31,312 nt of DNA from Thermodesulfobium sp. 4217-1 (lineage in GTDB: Bacteria; Thermodesulfobiota; Thermodesulfobiia; Thermodesulfobiales; Thermodesulfobiaceae), in NCBI RefSeq assembly GCF_039822205.1, contig NZ_JBAGBW010000021.1:1-31312 (forward strand), given 5' to 3'. The translations under genes were made by a program, and so were the position numbers. The first letter of the stretch is position 1, and each line of letters starts with the position of its first letter. Positions 1 through 7,338 of this stretch are shown in pieces. The notes beneath the pieces are model-generated. The model was not told the origin of the DNA, searched no databases, and saw only the letters and a list, made by a program, of their open reading frames with translations.

Positions 1-37
1 TTATAATATAAGATAAAAAGTCAGGGAGGTGTTATTG

Positions 38-517
38 GTGAGCGGCAGAAAGGATAAACTTTTCAAAGATTATCTTCACGATCCGTATTTCATTAAAGAA
101 AAATATTCTGAGCCATCGGTATGTGAGAGGTGTGGCGTAGTATTCGCTGACGGAATATTTACATGGGTAAAGCCTATACCAAAAGATTTTCCAAAAATGA
201 TTTGTCCAGCCTGCAAAAGGATTGAAGATAGATTTGAAGGCGGTATAGTTTTACTTTCAGGCAAATTTTTAAATCGACACAAAGAAGAGATTATAAACAT
301 AGTAAAAAATGTTGAAGCTTATAAAATCGAGAAGAGACCTCTTGAAAGGATTATGTCTATTGTTGAAATTGATAGCAAAATAGAGATAAAGACGACTTAT
401 GAGCATCTTGCCAGGAGAATCGGAGAAGCTATAAATAGCGCTTTTAAGGGAGAGCTTAAAATAAGCTATCCTGATGGAGAAAAATATGTAAGAGTGGGGT
501 GGTTTAGAGATGAATAA
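38..517 (+). CDS. BCAM0308-like zinc-ribbon protein
   Basis: The protein is about 159 residues and its function is unknown. Its N-terminal half carries a four-cysteine site: CERC near residue 30 and CPAC near residue 57, the arrangement of a zinc ribbon. The opening residues (SGRKDKLFKDYLHDPY) and overall length fit the small family often named BCAM0308, which resembles the zinc-binding part of NMD3. I chose GTG at 38 because the ribosome site gggaggt lies at 24-30. An in-frame GTG at 29 overlaps that site and cannot be the start. The gene overlaps the following SIMPL gene by 8 bases, so the two are probably co-translated. RNA or ribosome binding is only an inference from the NMD3 resemblance. 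A TATAAT at 2-7 may be its promoter, but the -35 region lies outside the window. Confidence 0.72.
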   Translation: MSGRKDKLFKDYLHDPYFIKEKYSEPSVCERCGVVFADGIFTWVKPIPKDFPKMICPACKRIEDRFEGGIVLLSGKFLNRHKEEIINIVKNVEAYKIEKRPLERIMSIVEIDSKIEIKTTYEHLARRIGEAINSAFKGELKISYPDGEKYVRVGWFRDE

Positions 518-1253
518 AATTTATAGTTTATTTTTTGTTTCCATATTTGTATTTTGCTTTTTGATACTTGTAAGCAAGCCATCATTCGCAGCGGAAAACA
601 CATACGATCTAAAAATTAACAACGATAAAACAATCTCAGTGGCGGGCTCAGGTTTAATTAAAGAAAAGCCAGACATTGCTTTGATTGATTTTGATATTAC
701 CTTAAAAAACAGCGATCCATCTGCTGCTATGGATAATCTATCACAGAAAGCCAACGATCTTTTACAAAAAATTTACGCACAGGGCATAAACAGAAGCGAC
801 ATAAAGACATCAAACATTTCTCTTCAACCAATATACGTATTCGATAAAAATTCCAATAAAGAGGTCTTAGATGGTTATAGCGCAACTGAATCCTTTACTC
901 TAAAAACATCAGTTGAAGATTCTGGCAAAACAATATCTTTACTTACCGATAACGGAGTAAATCAAATTAATAATATTAGATTTGAACGATCAGACATTAA
1001 TCAACTTAGACTTCAGGCGATAGAAAATGCAATGAGTGACGCAAGAAAGCAGGCTGATGCAGTATTGGACAAAACTATGTATAAGATAACTGGGATAAAG
1101 AGCGTAACAGTATCTCCAATTTCTGCACCTGCTCCTTTACTAAAAGAGAATCTATACAACAAATCTTTGGCAGGGGTAAATCAGCCATTACCTGTAGAGG
1201 GTGGTGAAATAGAAATAAGAGCAAACGTACAGGTTGTTTTTATATTTGAATAG
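510..1253 (+). CDS. Exported SIMPL-domain (DUF541) protein
   Basis: A 247-residue protein of the SIMPL/DUF541 family, whose bacterial members are periplasmic or surface-exposed; the best-studied relative is E. coli YggE, linked to oxidative stress. A signal peptide is visible: MNK, a hydrophobic run over about residues 5-22, and a likely cleavage after SFA near residue 27. Family signatures follow: ISVAGSG near residue 43, KPDIALIDFDI near 53, and the helix with AIENAMSDARKQAD near 170-183 that precedes the last strand. The start overlaps the end of the zinc-ribbon gene and has only a weak G-rich ribosome site, consistent with translational coupling. No enzymatic residues are apparent, and the biochemical role of the family is not settled. 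Confidence 0.85.
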   Translation: MNKIYSLFFVSIFVFCFLILVSKPSFAAENTYDLKINNDKTISVAGSGLIKEKPDIALIDFDITLKNSDPSAAMDNLSQKANDLLQKIYAQGINRSDIKTSNISLQPIYVFDKNSNKEVLDGYSATESFTLKTSVEDSGKTISLLTDNGVNQINNIRFERSDINQLRLQAIENAMSDARKQADAVLDKTMYKITGIKSVTVSPISAPAPLLKENLYNKSLAGVNQPLPVEGGEIEIRANVQVVFIFE

Positions 1254-1257
1254 ATTA

Positions 1258-1296
1258 TTAACCATAATTTAACTATAAATTAACTTCATATTAAAC
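1258..1296 (+). promoter_or_regulatory. Four 11-bp direct repeats, Pho-box-like
   Basis: TTAAC occurs at 1258, 1269 and 1280, and TTAAA at 1291, exactly 11 bp apart. This is the geometry of OmpR/PhoP-family operators, and the half-site resembles the Gram-positive PhoP box TTAACA. A TAATAT at 1306-1311 could serve as the -10 element for the DsrE-like gene at 1364. The binding protein is not in this window. Confidence 0.5.
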
Positions 1297-1363
1297 ATTA
1301 GTAACTAATATGATTAAGAAGGGAGATATGAATACTGAGTAAATAAAATCTGGAGGTTTAAAT

Positions 1364-1735
1364 ATGAAAATGTTATTTTATGCCTGCGAGGATCCATCAG
1401 ATTTTAGCAAATATTATCATTTTTTTAAGCATATTAAACTTTTGAATGAAACTGGAAATCAGGCAAAAATTATATTAGAGTGCAGAGCAGTGCTAATTAC
1501 TTCAGTTTTTGATGACTCATCAAATCCTTTAAATAGTCTATATGTCGATATTAGACAAAATATCTTAGGCGTTTGCAAGACATGTGCAACCAAATATAAC
1601 ACGATTGAACAGTGTAAATCCCAAGAATTACCCATAAAAGGTTTGTTGGGCTCTCACATTGCATGTGAATCGTACATAAGAAAAAACTATTATGCAATGT
1701 GCATATTTGCTAATAGTGAACCGATTAAGATTTAG
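1364..1735 (+). CDS. DsrE-like small cysteine-rich protein
   Basis: A 123-residue, probably cytoplasmic protein. Its C-terminal half aligns by eye with the product at 14913-15260: both have GVCK(T/A)C followed by a (T/I)E-type helix, then a (G/M)SGH- or GSH-like turn and a final strand. That places it in the DsrE/DsrF-like fold, whose members act in sulfur transfer or as peroxiredoxin-like proteins. Cysteines are abundant, including CKTC, ECR, a cysteine near residue 106 (HIAC) and another near 114. The ribosome site tggagg ends about 8 bases before the ATG. The gene stands alone behind the Pho-box-like repeats and converges on the amidotransferase with only 8 bases between stop codons. The substrate is unknown; family assignment rests on the paralogue comparison and general knowledge of the fold. 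Confidence 0.6.
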   Translation: MKMLFYACEDPSDFSKYYHFFKHIKLLNETGNQAKIILECRAVLITSVFDDSSNPLNSLYVDIRQNILGVCKTCATKYNTIEQCKSQELPIKGLLGSHIACESYIRKNYYAMCIFANSEPIKI

Positions 1736-1743
1736 TTAAAAGA

Positions 1744-2433
1744 TCACAACATATTATCAATCAGCGAAGTAAGATAACTTTGGATTTTCTTAACTTCTTC
1801 AGTTTTGCCTATTAATGAGCTTACATCTATCTTTTCTTCTCTTAATTCGTCAGAGTACAAATTTGCCCATTCTAATATCATATTTTGATCTACTTCAATA
1901 TGAAACTGTAAACCTATTGAATTTTTATAAATGAAACCTTGATTCTGATATTTTTCAGATGAAAATATGTGCAAAGAATCCTTTGGCAAATCAAAGGTAT
2001 CGCCATGCCAACAAAAAGCGTTAAATTCTCTTGGGAAATTATGGGTATATTTGTGATTGTATTGTTTAAACATTTTGTGCCAGCCGATTTCTTTTCCCAT
2101 TTCTCCTTTATATACTCTTGCCCCAAGAACATGGGCGAGTATTTGTGATCCTAAACAAATACCGATAATCGGAACATCTTTGTCTAAGGCACTTTCTACG
2201 ATTTTAAACTCATCTTTTAAAAATGGATATTTATCATATTCATAAACTCCCATATAGCCGCCCAAAATAATCAAAAAGTTGTATTCACTTAAGCTTATAT
2301 TATGGACAGTTTTTTTTGTAATATCACATATATCAATTATATTTGTTCCAATACCGAAACCTTTTTCTGAAAAAATGTTATATAGATAACCTGGTCCCTC
2401 TTCTTTTACATGTCTAATAGCTAAAATTTTCAT
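1744..2433 (-). CDS. Class I glutamine amidotransferase domain protein
   Basis: A stand-alone 229-residue type 1 amidotransferase of the GuaA-N-terminal or gamma-glutamyl-hydrolase kind. The catalytic triad is visible: Cys93 in GICLGSQ, and His178 with Glu180 in LQFHIE. The WHGDTFDLP motif near residue 142 is typical of the COG0518 group, which includes proteins that act without a dedicated synthase partner. No acceptor subunit lies next to it; the neighbour is a divergent radical SAM gene, so the acceptor substrate cannot be read from context. The start is clear, with ggaggt 5 bases upstream of ATG on the minus strand. Confidence 0.85.
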   Translation of the reverse strand: MKILAIRHVKEEGPGYLYNIFSEKGFGIGTNIIDICDITKKTVHNISLSEYNFLIILGGYMGVYEYDKYPFLKDEFKIVESALDKDVPIIGICLGSQILAHVLGARVYKGEMGKEIGWHKMFKQYNHKYTHNFPREFNAFCWHGDTFDLPKDSLHIFSSEKYQNQGFIYKNSIGLQFHIEVDQNMILEWANLYSDELREEKIDVSSLIGKTEEVKKIQSYLTSLIDNML

Positions 2434-2512
2434 AAAACCTCCAAAATTTACAATAAGTATAAATCAATATTATATTCCATAATAAAAATTTCACATAAAA
2501 TTGTATATTATA

Positions 2513-2541
2513 TTGGCAAAATCCAAAATTTATATTAAAAT
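2513..2541 (+). promoter_or_regulatory. Promoter of the radical SAM gene
   Basis: TTGGCA (2513-2518), a 17-bp spacer and TAAAAT (2536-2541) form a good sigma-70-type promoter. A second TATAAT at 2547-2552 has no matching -35. Transcription from the first would begin near 2548 and include the gggggt ribosome site. Confidence 0.5.
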
Positions 2542-2572
2542 AACCCTATAATAGCTATATATGGGGGTAATT

Positions 2573-3601
2573 ATGATTGATAAAATCTGGGACTGGATTC
2601 AGATAGAGGTTACATCCTTTTGCAATGCAAGTTGCAGTTATTGTCCTCATACTACCTATAAAACAACCTGGATCAATAGACATCTTGAATTCGAACTGTT
2701 TAGAAAATTAGAACGGTATTTACATAATACAGAACTCGTCTACCTTCAGGGATGGGGCGAGCCCTTCCTAAATCCCAGAATATTTGATATGATCAGACTT
2801 GCCAAAAACCTCGGTTGCAGAGTGGGCACTACTTCAAACGCAAATCTTATTGACAGGGAATTCTCTGAAAAAATAGTAATGTCTAAATTAGACAACATAT
2901 CTCTTTCGCTTGCAGGAGTGGATAAAGATAATGACTTTTATAGAAAGGAGACTTCACTCGAAAGAGTGTTAAACGCAATTGATGAAATCAACTACACTAA
3001 AAAGAAGTTAAAAGTTAATTTTCCAAAGATAAATATTGCATATTTGCTATTGGCTTCTGGATTAGAAAAAATTCATAAACTGCCAAATTTACTAAAGGGT
3101 AGAGGTATAGAACAAATTGTTATCTCTACACTTGATTTTATCCCAACAGAAAATTTTAATAATGAATCATTAAGATTTAAAGATTTAAATCAATCTAATG
3201 ACTTTCAAAAAGAAATTAAAAAATTGGTTGACCACGGAAAAGATTTTGGATTAGAAATATATTGTAATGTTCCAATATTATCAGAAAAGCTGCCAACTTG
3301 CAGCGAAAATCCTGAAAAAAGCCTCTTTATAGGGAGTGATGGTTCTGTGTCTCCCTGTGTTTTTACAAATTTGCCATTAGAATCAGATTCTGTAAATGCT
3401 GAAAATTACATTAAAATAATTTTTGGCAATATTACAAAAAAAGATCTTGGTGAAATTTGGAACTCAAAGGACTATAAGGATTTTCGATCTTCATTTGAAG
3501 ATAATTCTGGTTTTATGCCCTGTAAAAATTGTTTAAAAAGATACATTTATCCTATAGAAACAACTTTTAATTCAAACCTGGTATATTTACCTTTTAGCTA
3601 A
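2573..3601 (+). CDS. Radical SAM/SPASM domain protein
   Basis: About 342 residues. The N-terminus has the radical SAM cluster motif CNASCSYC (Cx3Cx2C), followed by GWGEPFLNP, which corresponds to the GGE SAM-binding motif. The C-terminal part has further cysteines: one in LPTCSENP, one in SVSPCVFTN and the closing CKNC. These fit a SPASM/twitch auxiliary iron-sulfur cluster, and the phrase GEIWNSKDYKDFR is characteristic of SPASM proteins. Such enzymes modify peptides or proteins, or act in cofactor synthesis; no precursor peptide is visible nearby, so the substrate is unknown. I prefer ATG at 2573 because gggggt lies just upstream. The in-frame ATG at 2561 contains that site and is less likely. 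Confidence 0.85.
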   Translation: MIDKIWDWIQIEVTSFCNASCSYCPHTTYKTTWINRHLEFELFRKLERYLHNTELVYLQGWGEPFLNPRIFDMIRLAKNLGCRVGTTSNANLIDREFSEKIVMSKLDNISLSLAGVDKDNDFYRKETSLERVLNAIDEINYTKKKLKVNFPKINIAYLLLASGLEKIHKLPNLLKGRGIEQIVISTLDFIPTENFNNESLRFKDLNQSNDFQKEIKKLVDHGKDFGLEIYCNVPILSEKLPTCSENPEKSLFIGSDGSVSPCVFTNLPLESDSVNAENYIKIIFGNITKKDLGEIWNSKDYKDFRSSFEDNSGFMPCKNCLKRYIYPIETTFNSNLVYLPFS

Positions 3602-3638
3602 TTAAGCCTTTTTTATAATAAGATACAAAATGCTTAAC

Positions 3639-3667
3639 TTAACATAATCCAAACTTTTTGGTAAAAT
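3639..3667 (+). promoter_or_regulatory. Promoter of the MFS permease, possibly leaderless
   Basis: TTAACA (3639-3644), exactly 17 bp, then TAAAAT (3662-3667). The expected transcription start, 7-9 bases downstream, coincides with the ATG at 3676, and no Shine-Dalgarno is present before that codon. Confidence 0.55.
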
Positions 3668-3675
3668 AAATATAT

Positions 3676-5037
3676 ATGGTTGAGAAAAATCTGGATGAAT
3701 TAAAACTAAGCAAGCACCACTTGAAAGCAATGTTTGTTTCGGGCATGGGGTTTTTTACCGATGCATACGACCTGTTTATTATAGGTGTAGCCCTCTCCTT
3801 GATAGCCCCAGTTTGGGGGCTAACGAGTTCTGAGATTGCAATTCTTGGGAGCAGCTCTCTTTTGGCTGCATTATTTGGGTCGGTTTTTTTTGGTAGATTT
3901 GCTGACAATTTTGGCAGAAAGAAAATTTATGGTCTTGAAGCTCTTATAATGACCATTGGTGCACTTATGTCAGCTTTTTCACCAAATTTTTTATTTCTTC
4001 TGATATCTAGGTTTATCTTAGGTATAGGCATTGGTGGAGATTACCCAGTAAGCGCAGTTATAATGAGCGAATATTCCAATAGAACTGATCGCGGTAAATT
4101 GGTCGGGCTGGTGTTTTCGATGCAGGCCCTTGGGCTAATAATTGGCCCTCTTGTGGCTTTAAGCTTGCTAATGTTACACATACCGCTTGATTTAGCATGG
4201 CGTGTCATGCTTGGTTTAGGTGCGTTACCCTCATTTTTCGTTATTTATCTTAGGAGAAAGCTGCCAGAGTCTCCACGTTATCTCTCTCAGATAGTTGGAG
4301 ACAAAGAGGCGGCCCTGTCTGCCTTTGGAGATTTTACAGGAAACAATCATAAAAATAACAAACCAGTATATGAAAATTCGAAAATAACCCACGGAATAAA
4401 AGAGTTTTTCTCAAACAGGCAGCACGTTATAACTTTATTTGGAACCGCTGGAAGCTGGTTCTTACTTGATTGGGCATATTATGGCAATACAATTTCTACG
4501 CCAATAGTAATGAATGCTATAACAGATAGCTCTTCCCTTGAATTGAAGATGATCTATTCACTTTTGATATTTGTTATATTTGCTTTACCTGGATATATAC
4601 TGTCAATAGTTTTTATGGACATTATAGGTAGGAAATATATCCAACTTATGGGTTTTGGCATTATGGCTTTTTCATTCTTGTTATTGGGAACGATCCCTGA
4701 TATAGAAAATAACGTAACGGGCTTTCTTATCCTTTATGGTCTTAGCTATCTGTTTACAGAATTTGGACCCAATACTACCACTTTTGTGCTGCCATCAGAG
4801 CTCTTCCCAACTGAATACAGGACGACTGGGCATGGCTTTTCTGCGGGAATTGGCAAACTGGGAGCTTTTTTAGGGGTTCTCTTTTTTCCTATTACAGAGT
4901 CATTTTTAGGATTGAATATGACATTTGTCATTGTTTCAATTATTTGTTTTTTGGGCATTATAACTACATCAGTTCTTACAGAGCCTAAAGGCAAGAGTCT
5001 TGAAGACTGCTCATACTCTAAGATAGTAGGAAAGTAA
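3676..5037 (+). CDS. MFS permease, phosphate:H+ symporter (PHS) type
   Basis: A 453-residue integral membrane protein with about twelve hydrophobic segments. The first helix region reads GMGFFTDAYDLFIIG, and GGDYPVSAVIMSE near residue 120 is very close to the signature of the PHS family (TC 2.A.1.9, Pho84-like) that takes up inorganic phosphate. The MFS loop 2-3 motif GRFADNFGRKK is present near residue 74. The C-terminal half has TEFGPNTTTFVLPSELFPTEYR, also typical of PHS proteins. PHS relatives can carry other anions, so phosphate is a family-based inference. It is followed by an arsenate reductase gene; phosphate permeases also admit arsenate, which gives the pair some logic. The start lacks a ribosome site and may be leaderless. 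Confidence 0.8.
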   Translation: MVEKNLDELKLSKHHLKAMFVSGMGFFTDAYDLFIIGVALSLIAPVWGLTSSEIAILGSSSLLAALFGSVFFGRFADNFGRKKIYGLEALIMTIGALMSAFSPNFLFLLISRFILGIGIGGDYPVSAVIMSEYSNRTDRGKLVGLVFSMQALGLIIGPLVALSLLMLHIPLDLAWRVMLGLGALPSFFVIYLRRKLPESPRYLSQIVGDKEAALSAFGDFTGNNHKNNKPVYENSKITHGIKEFFSNRQHVITLFGTAGSWFLLDWAYYGNTISTPIVMNAITDSSSLELKMIYSLLIFVIFALPGYILSIVFMDIIGRKYIQLMGFGIMAFSFLLLGTIPDIENNVTGFLILYGLSYLFTEFGPNTTTFVLPSELFPTEYRTTGHGFSAGIGKLGAFLGVLFFPITESFLGLNMTFVIVSIICFLGIITTSVLTEPKGKSLEDCSYSKIVGK

Positions 5038-5058
5038 TAAAATTCGTATTATTCTTCA

Positions 5059-5098
5059 TTAACAAGTTTTTAACAATAGTTTAATAAAATAATATATT
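5059..5098 (+). promoter_or_regulatory. Three 11-bp TTAACA repeats and -10 before arsC
   Basis: TTAACA at 5059 and 5070 and TTAATA at 5081 are spaced exactly 11 bp apart, followed by TATATT at 5093-5098 as a likely -10 element. This matches the Gram-positive PhoP box in both half-site and period. Confidence 0.5.
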
Positions 5099-5122
5099 AA
5101 ATTCCGAAATTAGGAGAGGTTA

Positions 5123-5533
5123 ATGAAGAAAAGAGCTTTATTTTTGTGCACTCACAATAGCGCTCGTTCTCAAATGGCACAAGGTTTGATGAACGCTTTG
5201 CTGTCAGAAAACTATGAAGCATTTAGCGCTGGCACTTTTGCCACATCTATTAATCCATTTGCCATAGAGGTTTTGAAAGAAATTGGGATCGATATCTCTA
5301 ATCAATATTCCAAAAATTTTGATATATATCTGAACGATGAATTTGATTATGTAGTAACCGTCTGCGATAACGCAAAAGAGGGCTGCCCATACTTTCCAGG
5401 AGGAAAGGATCAATTTCACAAAAGCTTCGAAGATCCTGCATCGTTTTCTGGAACCGAAGAAGAAAAATTAGATAAGTTTAGAGAAGTTAGAGATAAGATT
5501 AAAGACTGGATTGTGGATTATTTTCGAGCCTAA
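5123..5533 (+). CDS. arsC: Arsenate reductase, thioredoxin-coupled type
   Basis: A 136-residue low-molecular-weight-phosphatase-fold protein. It has the CX5R loop CTHNSAR (Cys9 to Arg15) and the redox pair Cys81 and Cys88 in VCDNAKEGCP. These match the positions of Cys10, Cys82 and Cys89 in the Staphylococcus aureus enzyme, and FEDPAS near residue 102 supplies the general-acid aspartate. The enzyme reduces arsenate to arsenite, passing the disulfide to thioredoxin. No arsenite exporter or ArsR repressor is in the window. The ribosome site aggagagg ends 4 bases before ATG. The upstream 11-bp TTAACA repeats suggest phosphate-type rather than ArsR-type control. It converges on azlD with four bases between stop codons. 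A pure tyrosine phosphatase role is less likely given the three cysteines. Confidence 0.88.
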   Translation: MKKRALFLCTHNSARSQMAQGLMNALLSENYEAFSAGTFATSINPFAIEVLKEIGIDISNQYSKNFDIYLNDEFDYVVTVCDNAKEGCPYFPGGKDQFHKSFEDPASFSGTEEEKLDKFREVRDKIKDWIVDYFRA

Positions 5534-5537
5534 CCAA

Positions 5538-5879
5538 CTAAAAGCGTAAAAAGTTCAATAAATTTAGCTGGACTAAAACCATATATACAAATGTACTTAC
5601 AAATATGCTCACAAAGAAGTTCCTAAACTTTAGGTGAAGAATTACTACGAATAAAATAGCAATTAATTCGTTTAATCCAAATGGAGGCTTTAAAAAGGAC
5701 ACATCTTTTAAACAATAGATTACCAAAATGGTAATGACGCTAAATGGAGCGTATTTACCAATAAAAACAACCATTTCAGGTGGCTTTTTCGAGCTGAAAA
5801 AAATAAAAGGAAACGCTCTTGCTAAAAATGTGATTAAAGCCATTATTGCAATAGATATTTCTATATTAGTTGCGTTCAT
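5538..5879 (-). CDS. azlD: AzlD-like small subunit of amino acid exporter
   Basis: A 113-residue, highly hydrophobic protein with about four membrane segments. It fits the AzlD family in length and in its early ALITFLARAFPF motif. AzlD partners AzlC in export of branched-chain amino acids and analogues. Its ATG lies 14 bases inside the end of azlC, so the two are translationally coupled in the order azlC-azlD. No independent ribosome site of good quality is seen. The pairing makes the call secure, although the exact amino acid exported cannot be told from sequence. Confidence 0.85.
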   Translation of the reverse strand: MNATNIEISIAIMALITFLARAFPFIFFSSKKPPEMVVFIGKYAPFSVITILVIYCLKDVSFLKPPFGLNELIAILFVVILHLKFRNFFVSIFVSTFVYMVLVQLNLLNFLRF

Positions 5880-6579
5880 TCTGAGCTATCACCGTCCCTT
5901 TAAAGATTATCAAAAGCAAAGTAGAGAATATTATCGAAGGCAAAAGCATGTTTTCCTTGCCTGCAACGAAAATTGATATTATGGCGCAGGTAGCGCCAAT
6001 CCAAAATGGCAAACGCGTTTTGTAAGATCGAAGCTGCTCAAGGAGAATTACCAAAAATAGTGCTGTTAGAGTAAAATCCAAACCCAATGTATTAAATTTT
6101 ATCGCATTACCCATAATAGCTCCTAAGATAGTCCCAAATACCCAATAAAAATGATTTAGTGCACTTATGTATATGTAAAATTTAGTTTTGTTAATACTAT
6201 TGGGCTCTTTTAAAGTCGTTAATAGGGCATAGGTTTCGTCAGTAAGAGTAAATATCATATATGGTTTAAGTTTTCCTGTAAGATTGAACTTATCTAATAG
6301 CGAAAGGCCATATAGCATATGTCTGCAATTTATTAACAGAGTAATAATTGCTATTGTAATAAGATTCGCATTTGATAAAAAAAACTGTATAGCTATAAAT
6401 TGCATTGAACCAGCATATACAAAAAGGCTCATAATAGGTGCAAAAATCCAAGGAATACCTTTGCTGGCCAATAACAATCCAAATGCTATTCCACCCGAAA
6501 CATATCCAAACATTATAGGCATTGTCGCTACAATGGCATGAAAGATGGTCATATCTGAAATATTTCTTTGAGCTCTCAT
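5866..6579 (-). CDS. azlC: AzlC family branched-chain amino acid exporter
   Basis: A 237-residue membrane protein with the typical AzlC opening: a cytoplasmic start, then PIMFGYVSGGIAFGLLLASKG near residue 16, and the conserved INCRHMLYGLSL near residue 84. Family members form the large subunit of the AzlCD exporter for branched-chain amino acids and toxic analogues such as 4-azaleucine. The ribosome site aaaggagga precedes the ATG by a few bases. It is transcribed divergently from an XRE-cupin regulator, and the 146-base gap between them holds a perfect 10-bp inverted repeat, so local control by that regulator is likely. This is the same arrangement seen for many AzlCD modules. Confidence 0.9.
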   Translation of the reverse strand: MRAQRNISDMTIFHAIVATMPIMFGYVSGGIAFGLLLASKGIPWIFAPIMSLFVYAGSMQFIAIQFFLSNANLITIAIITLLINCRHMLYGLSLLDKFNLTGKLKPYMIFTLTDETYALLTTLKEPNSINKTKFYIYISALNHFYWVFGTILGAIMGNAIKFNTLGLDFTLTALFLVILLEQLRSYKTRLPFWIGATCAIISIFVAGKENMLLPSIIFSTLLLIIFKGTVIAQNERN

Positions 6580-6610
6580 CTCTCCTCCTTTATGTTATTT
6601 ATAAAAATGA

Positions 6611-6639
6611 TTTAAAATAATAGTAGTAGTTATTTTAAA
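6611..6639. promoter_or_regulatory. Inverted repeat, candidate operator of XRE-cupin regulator
   Basis: Perfect 10-bp arms (TTTAAAATAA at 6611-6620, TTATTTTAAA at 6630-6639) flank a 9-base centre TAGTAGTAG. It lies in the divergent azlC / regulator gap, about 30 bases upstream of azlC. The size suits an HTH dimer. Confidence 0.5.
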
Positions 6640-6725
6640 GTATGTGCGTTATATTATATATTTGAGCGTTATGTTTAAAAATTATAACATCCTTTTTTAT
6701 AAATGCAATATTTTAGGAGGGTCCC

Positions 6726-7280
6726 TTGAACGATTTAAATTTTATAATAGCAAATAACTTAAAAAAAATAAGAGATGGAAGAAAACTGAGCCTTGATAAG
6801 CTTTCAGAAATTACAGGGGTTAGCAAGTCAATGCTTGGTCAGATTGAGAGAGGAGAGTCAAACCCTACTGTGACAACTTTGAAAAAAATAACTGCAGGGC
6901 TAAAGGTTTCGTTTACTGCGCTCTTAGACAATCCAAAGCCTAAGGTAGATGTAGTGAGATTTAACGATATTTTGCCTATTACCGAGGATGATGGCAGGTA
7001 TAGAGTTTATTCTGTTTTCCCATTTGATGAGAATAGACGTTTTGAGATATACATAATAGAATTTGATAAGGGCAGCCGTTTGAGAGCTGTAGCACACCCT
7101 GATGGAACACAAGAATTTATTACAGTTTTCGAAGGAGAGCTAAAGATTTCTTTAGGAAGTGAAGAGTTTATTGTTCAGAAGGGTGATTCTATAAGATTTC
7201 TCGCAGACAGACCACACATTTACTCTAATATCCATCCCTCACTTACAAGGCTTAGCTTGGTTCTTTATTATCCGCTTTAA
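6726..7280 (+). CDS. XRE-family HTH regulator with C-terminal cupin
   Basis: A 184-residue two-domain regulator. Residues 8-66 form an XRE/Cro-type helix-turn-helix (KLSEITGVSKSMLGQIERGESNPTVTTL is the core). Residues about 105-180 form a cupin barrel (HPDGTQEFITVFEGELKI, then VQKGDSIRF and HIYSN). Such proteins usually sense a small metabolite in the cupin and control a neighbouring operon. Translation starts at TTG, supported by aggaggg at 6714-6720. The gene is divergent from azlCD, so it is the likely regulator of amino acid export, with the inverted repeat at 6611-6639 as a candidate operator. The ligand is unknown; amino acids are plausible from context only. Confidence 0.88.
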   Translation: MNDLNFIIANNLKKIRDGRKLSLDKLSEITGVSKSMLGQIERGESNPTVTTLKKITAGLKVSFTALLDNPKPKVDVVRFNDILPITEDDGRYRVYSVFPFDENRRFEIYIIEFDKGSRLRAVAHPDGTQEFITVFEGELKISLGSEEFIVQKGDSIRFLADRPHIYSNIHPSLTRLSLVLYYPL

Positions 7281-7338
7281 TGATATGATTTAATCTCTGT
7301 CTTAAGTAGTTTTAGACTGTTAGAAAATGGAGGAAAAA

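Noticed and set aside
29-37. GTG at 29 as start of the first gene
   Set aside because: It lies inside the ribosome site; GTG at 38 has correct spacing.
2465-2515. Imperfect inverted repeat CAATATTATAT / ATATTATATTG between amidotransferase and radical SAM genes
   Set aside because: One mismatch, wide spacing and pure AT composition; not convincing as an operator.
7327-7338. ATG at 7327 as start of the YyaL-type gene
   Set aside because: It overlaps the ggagga ribosome site that serves ATG at 7339.
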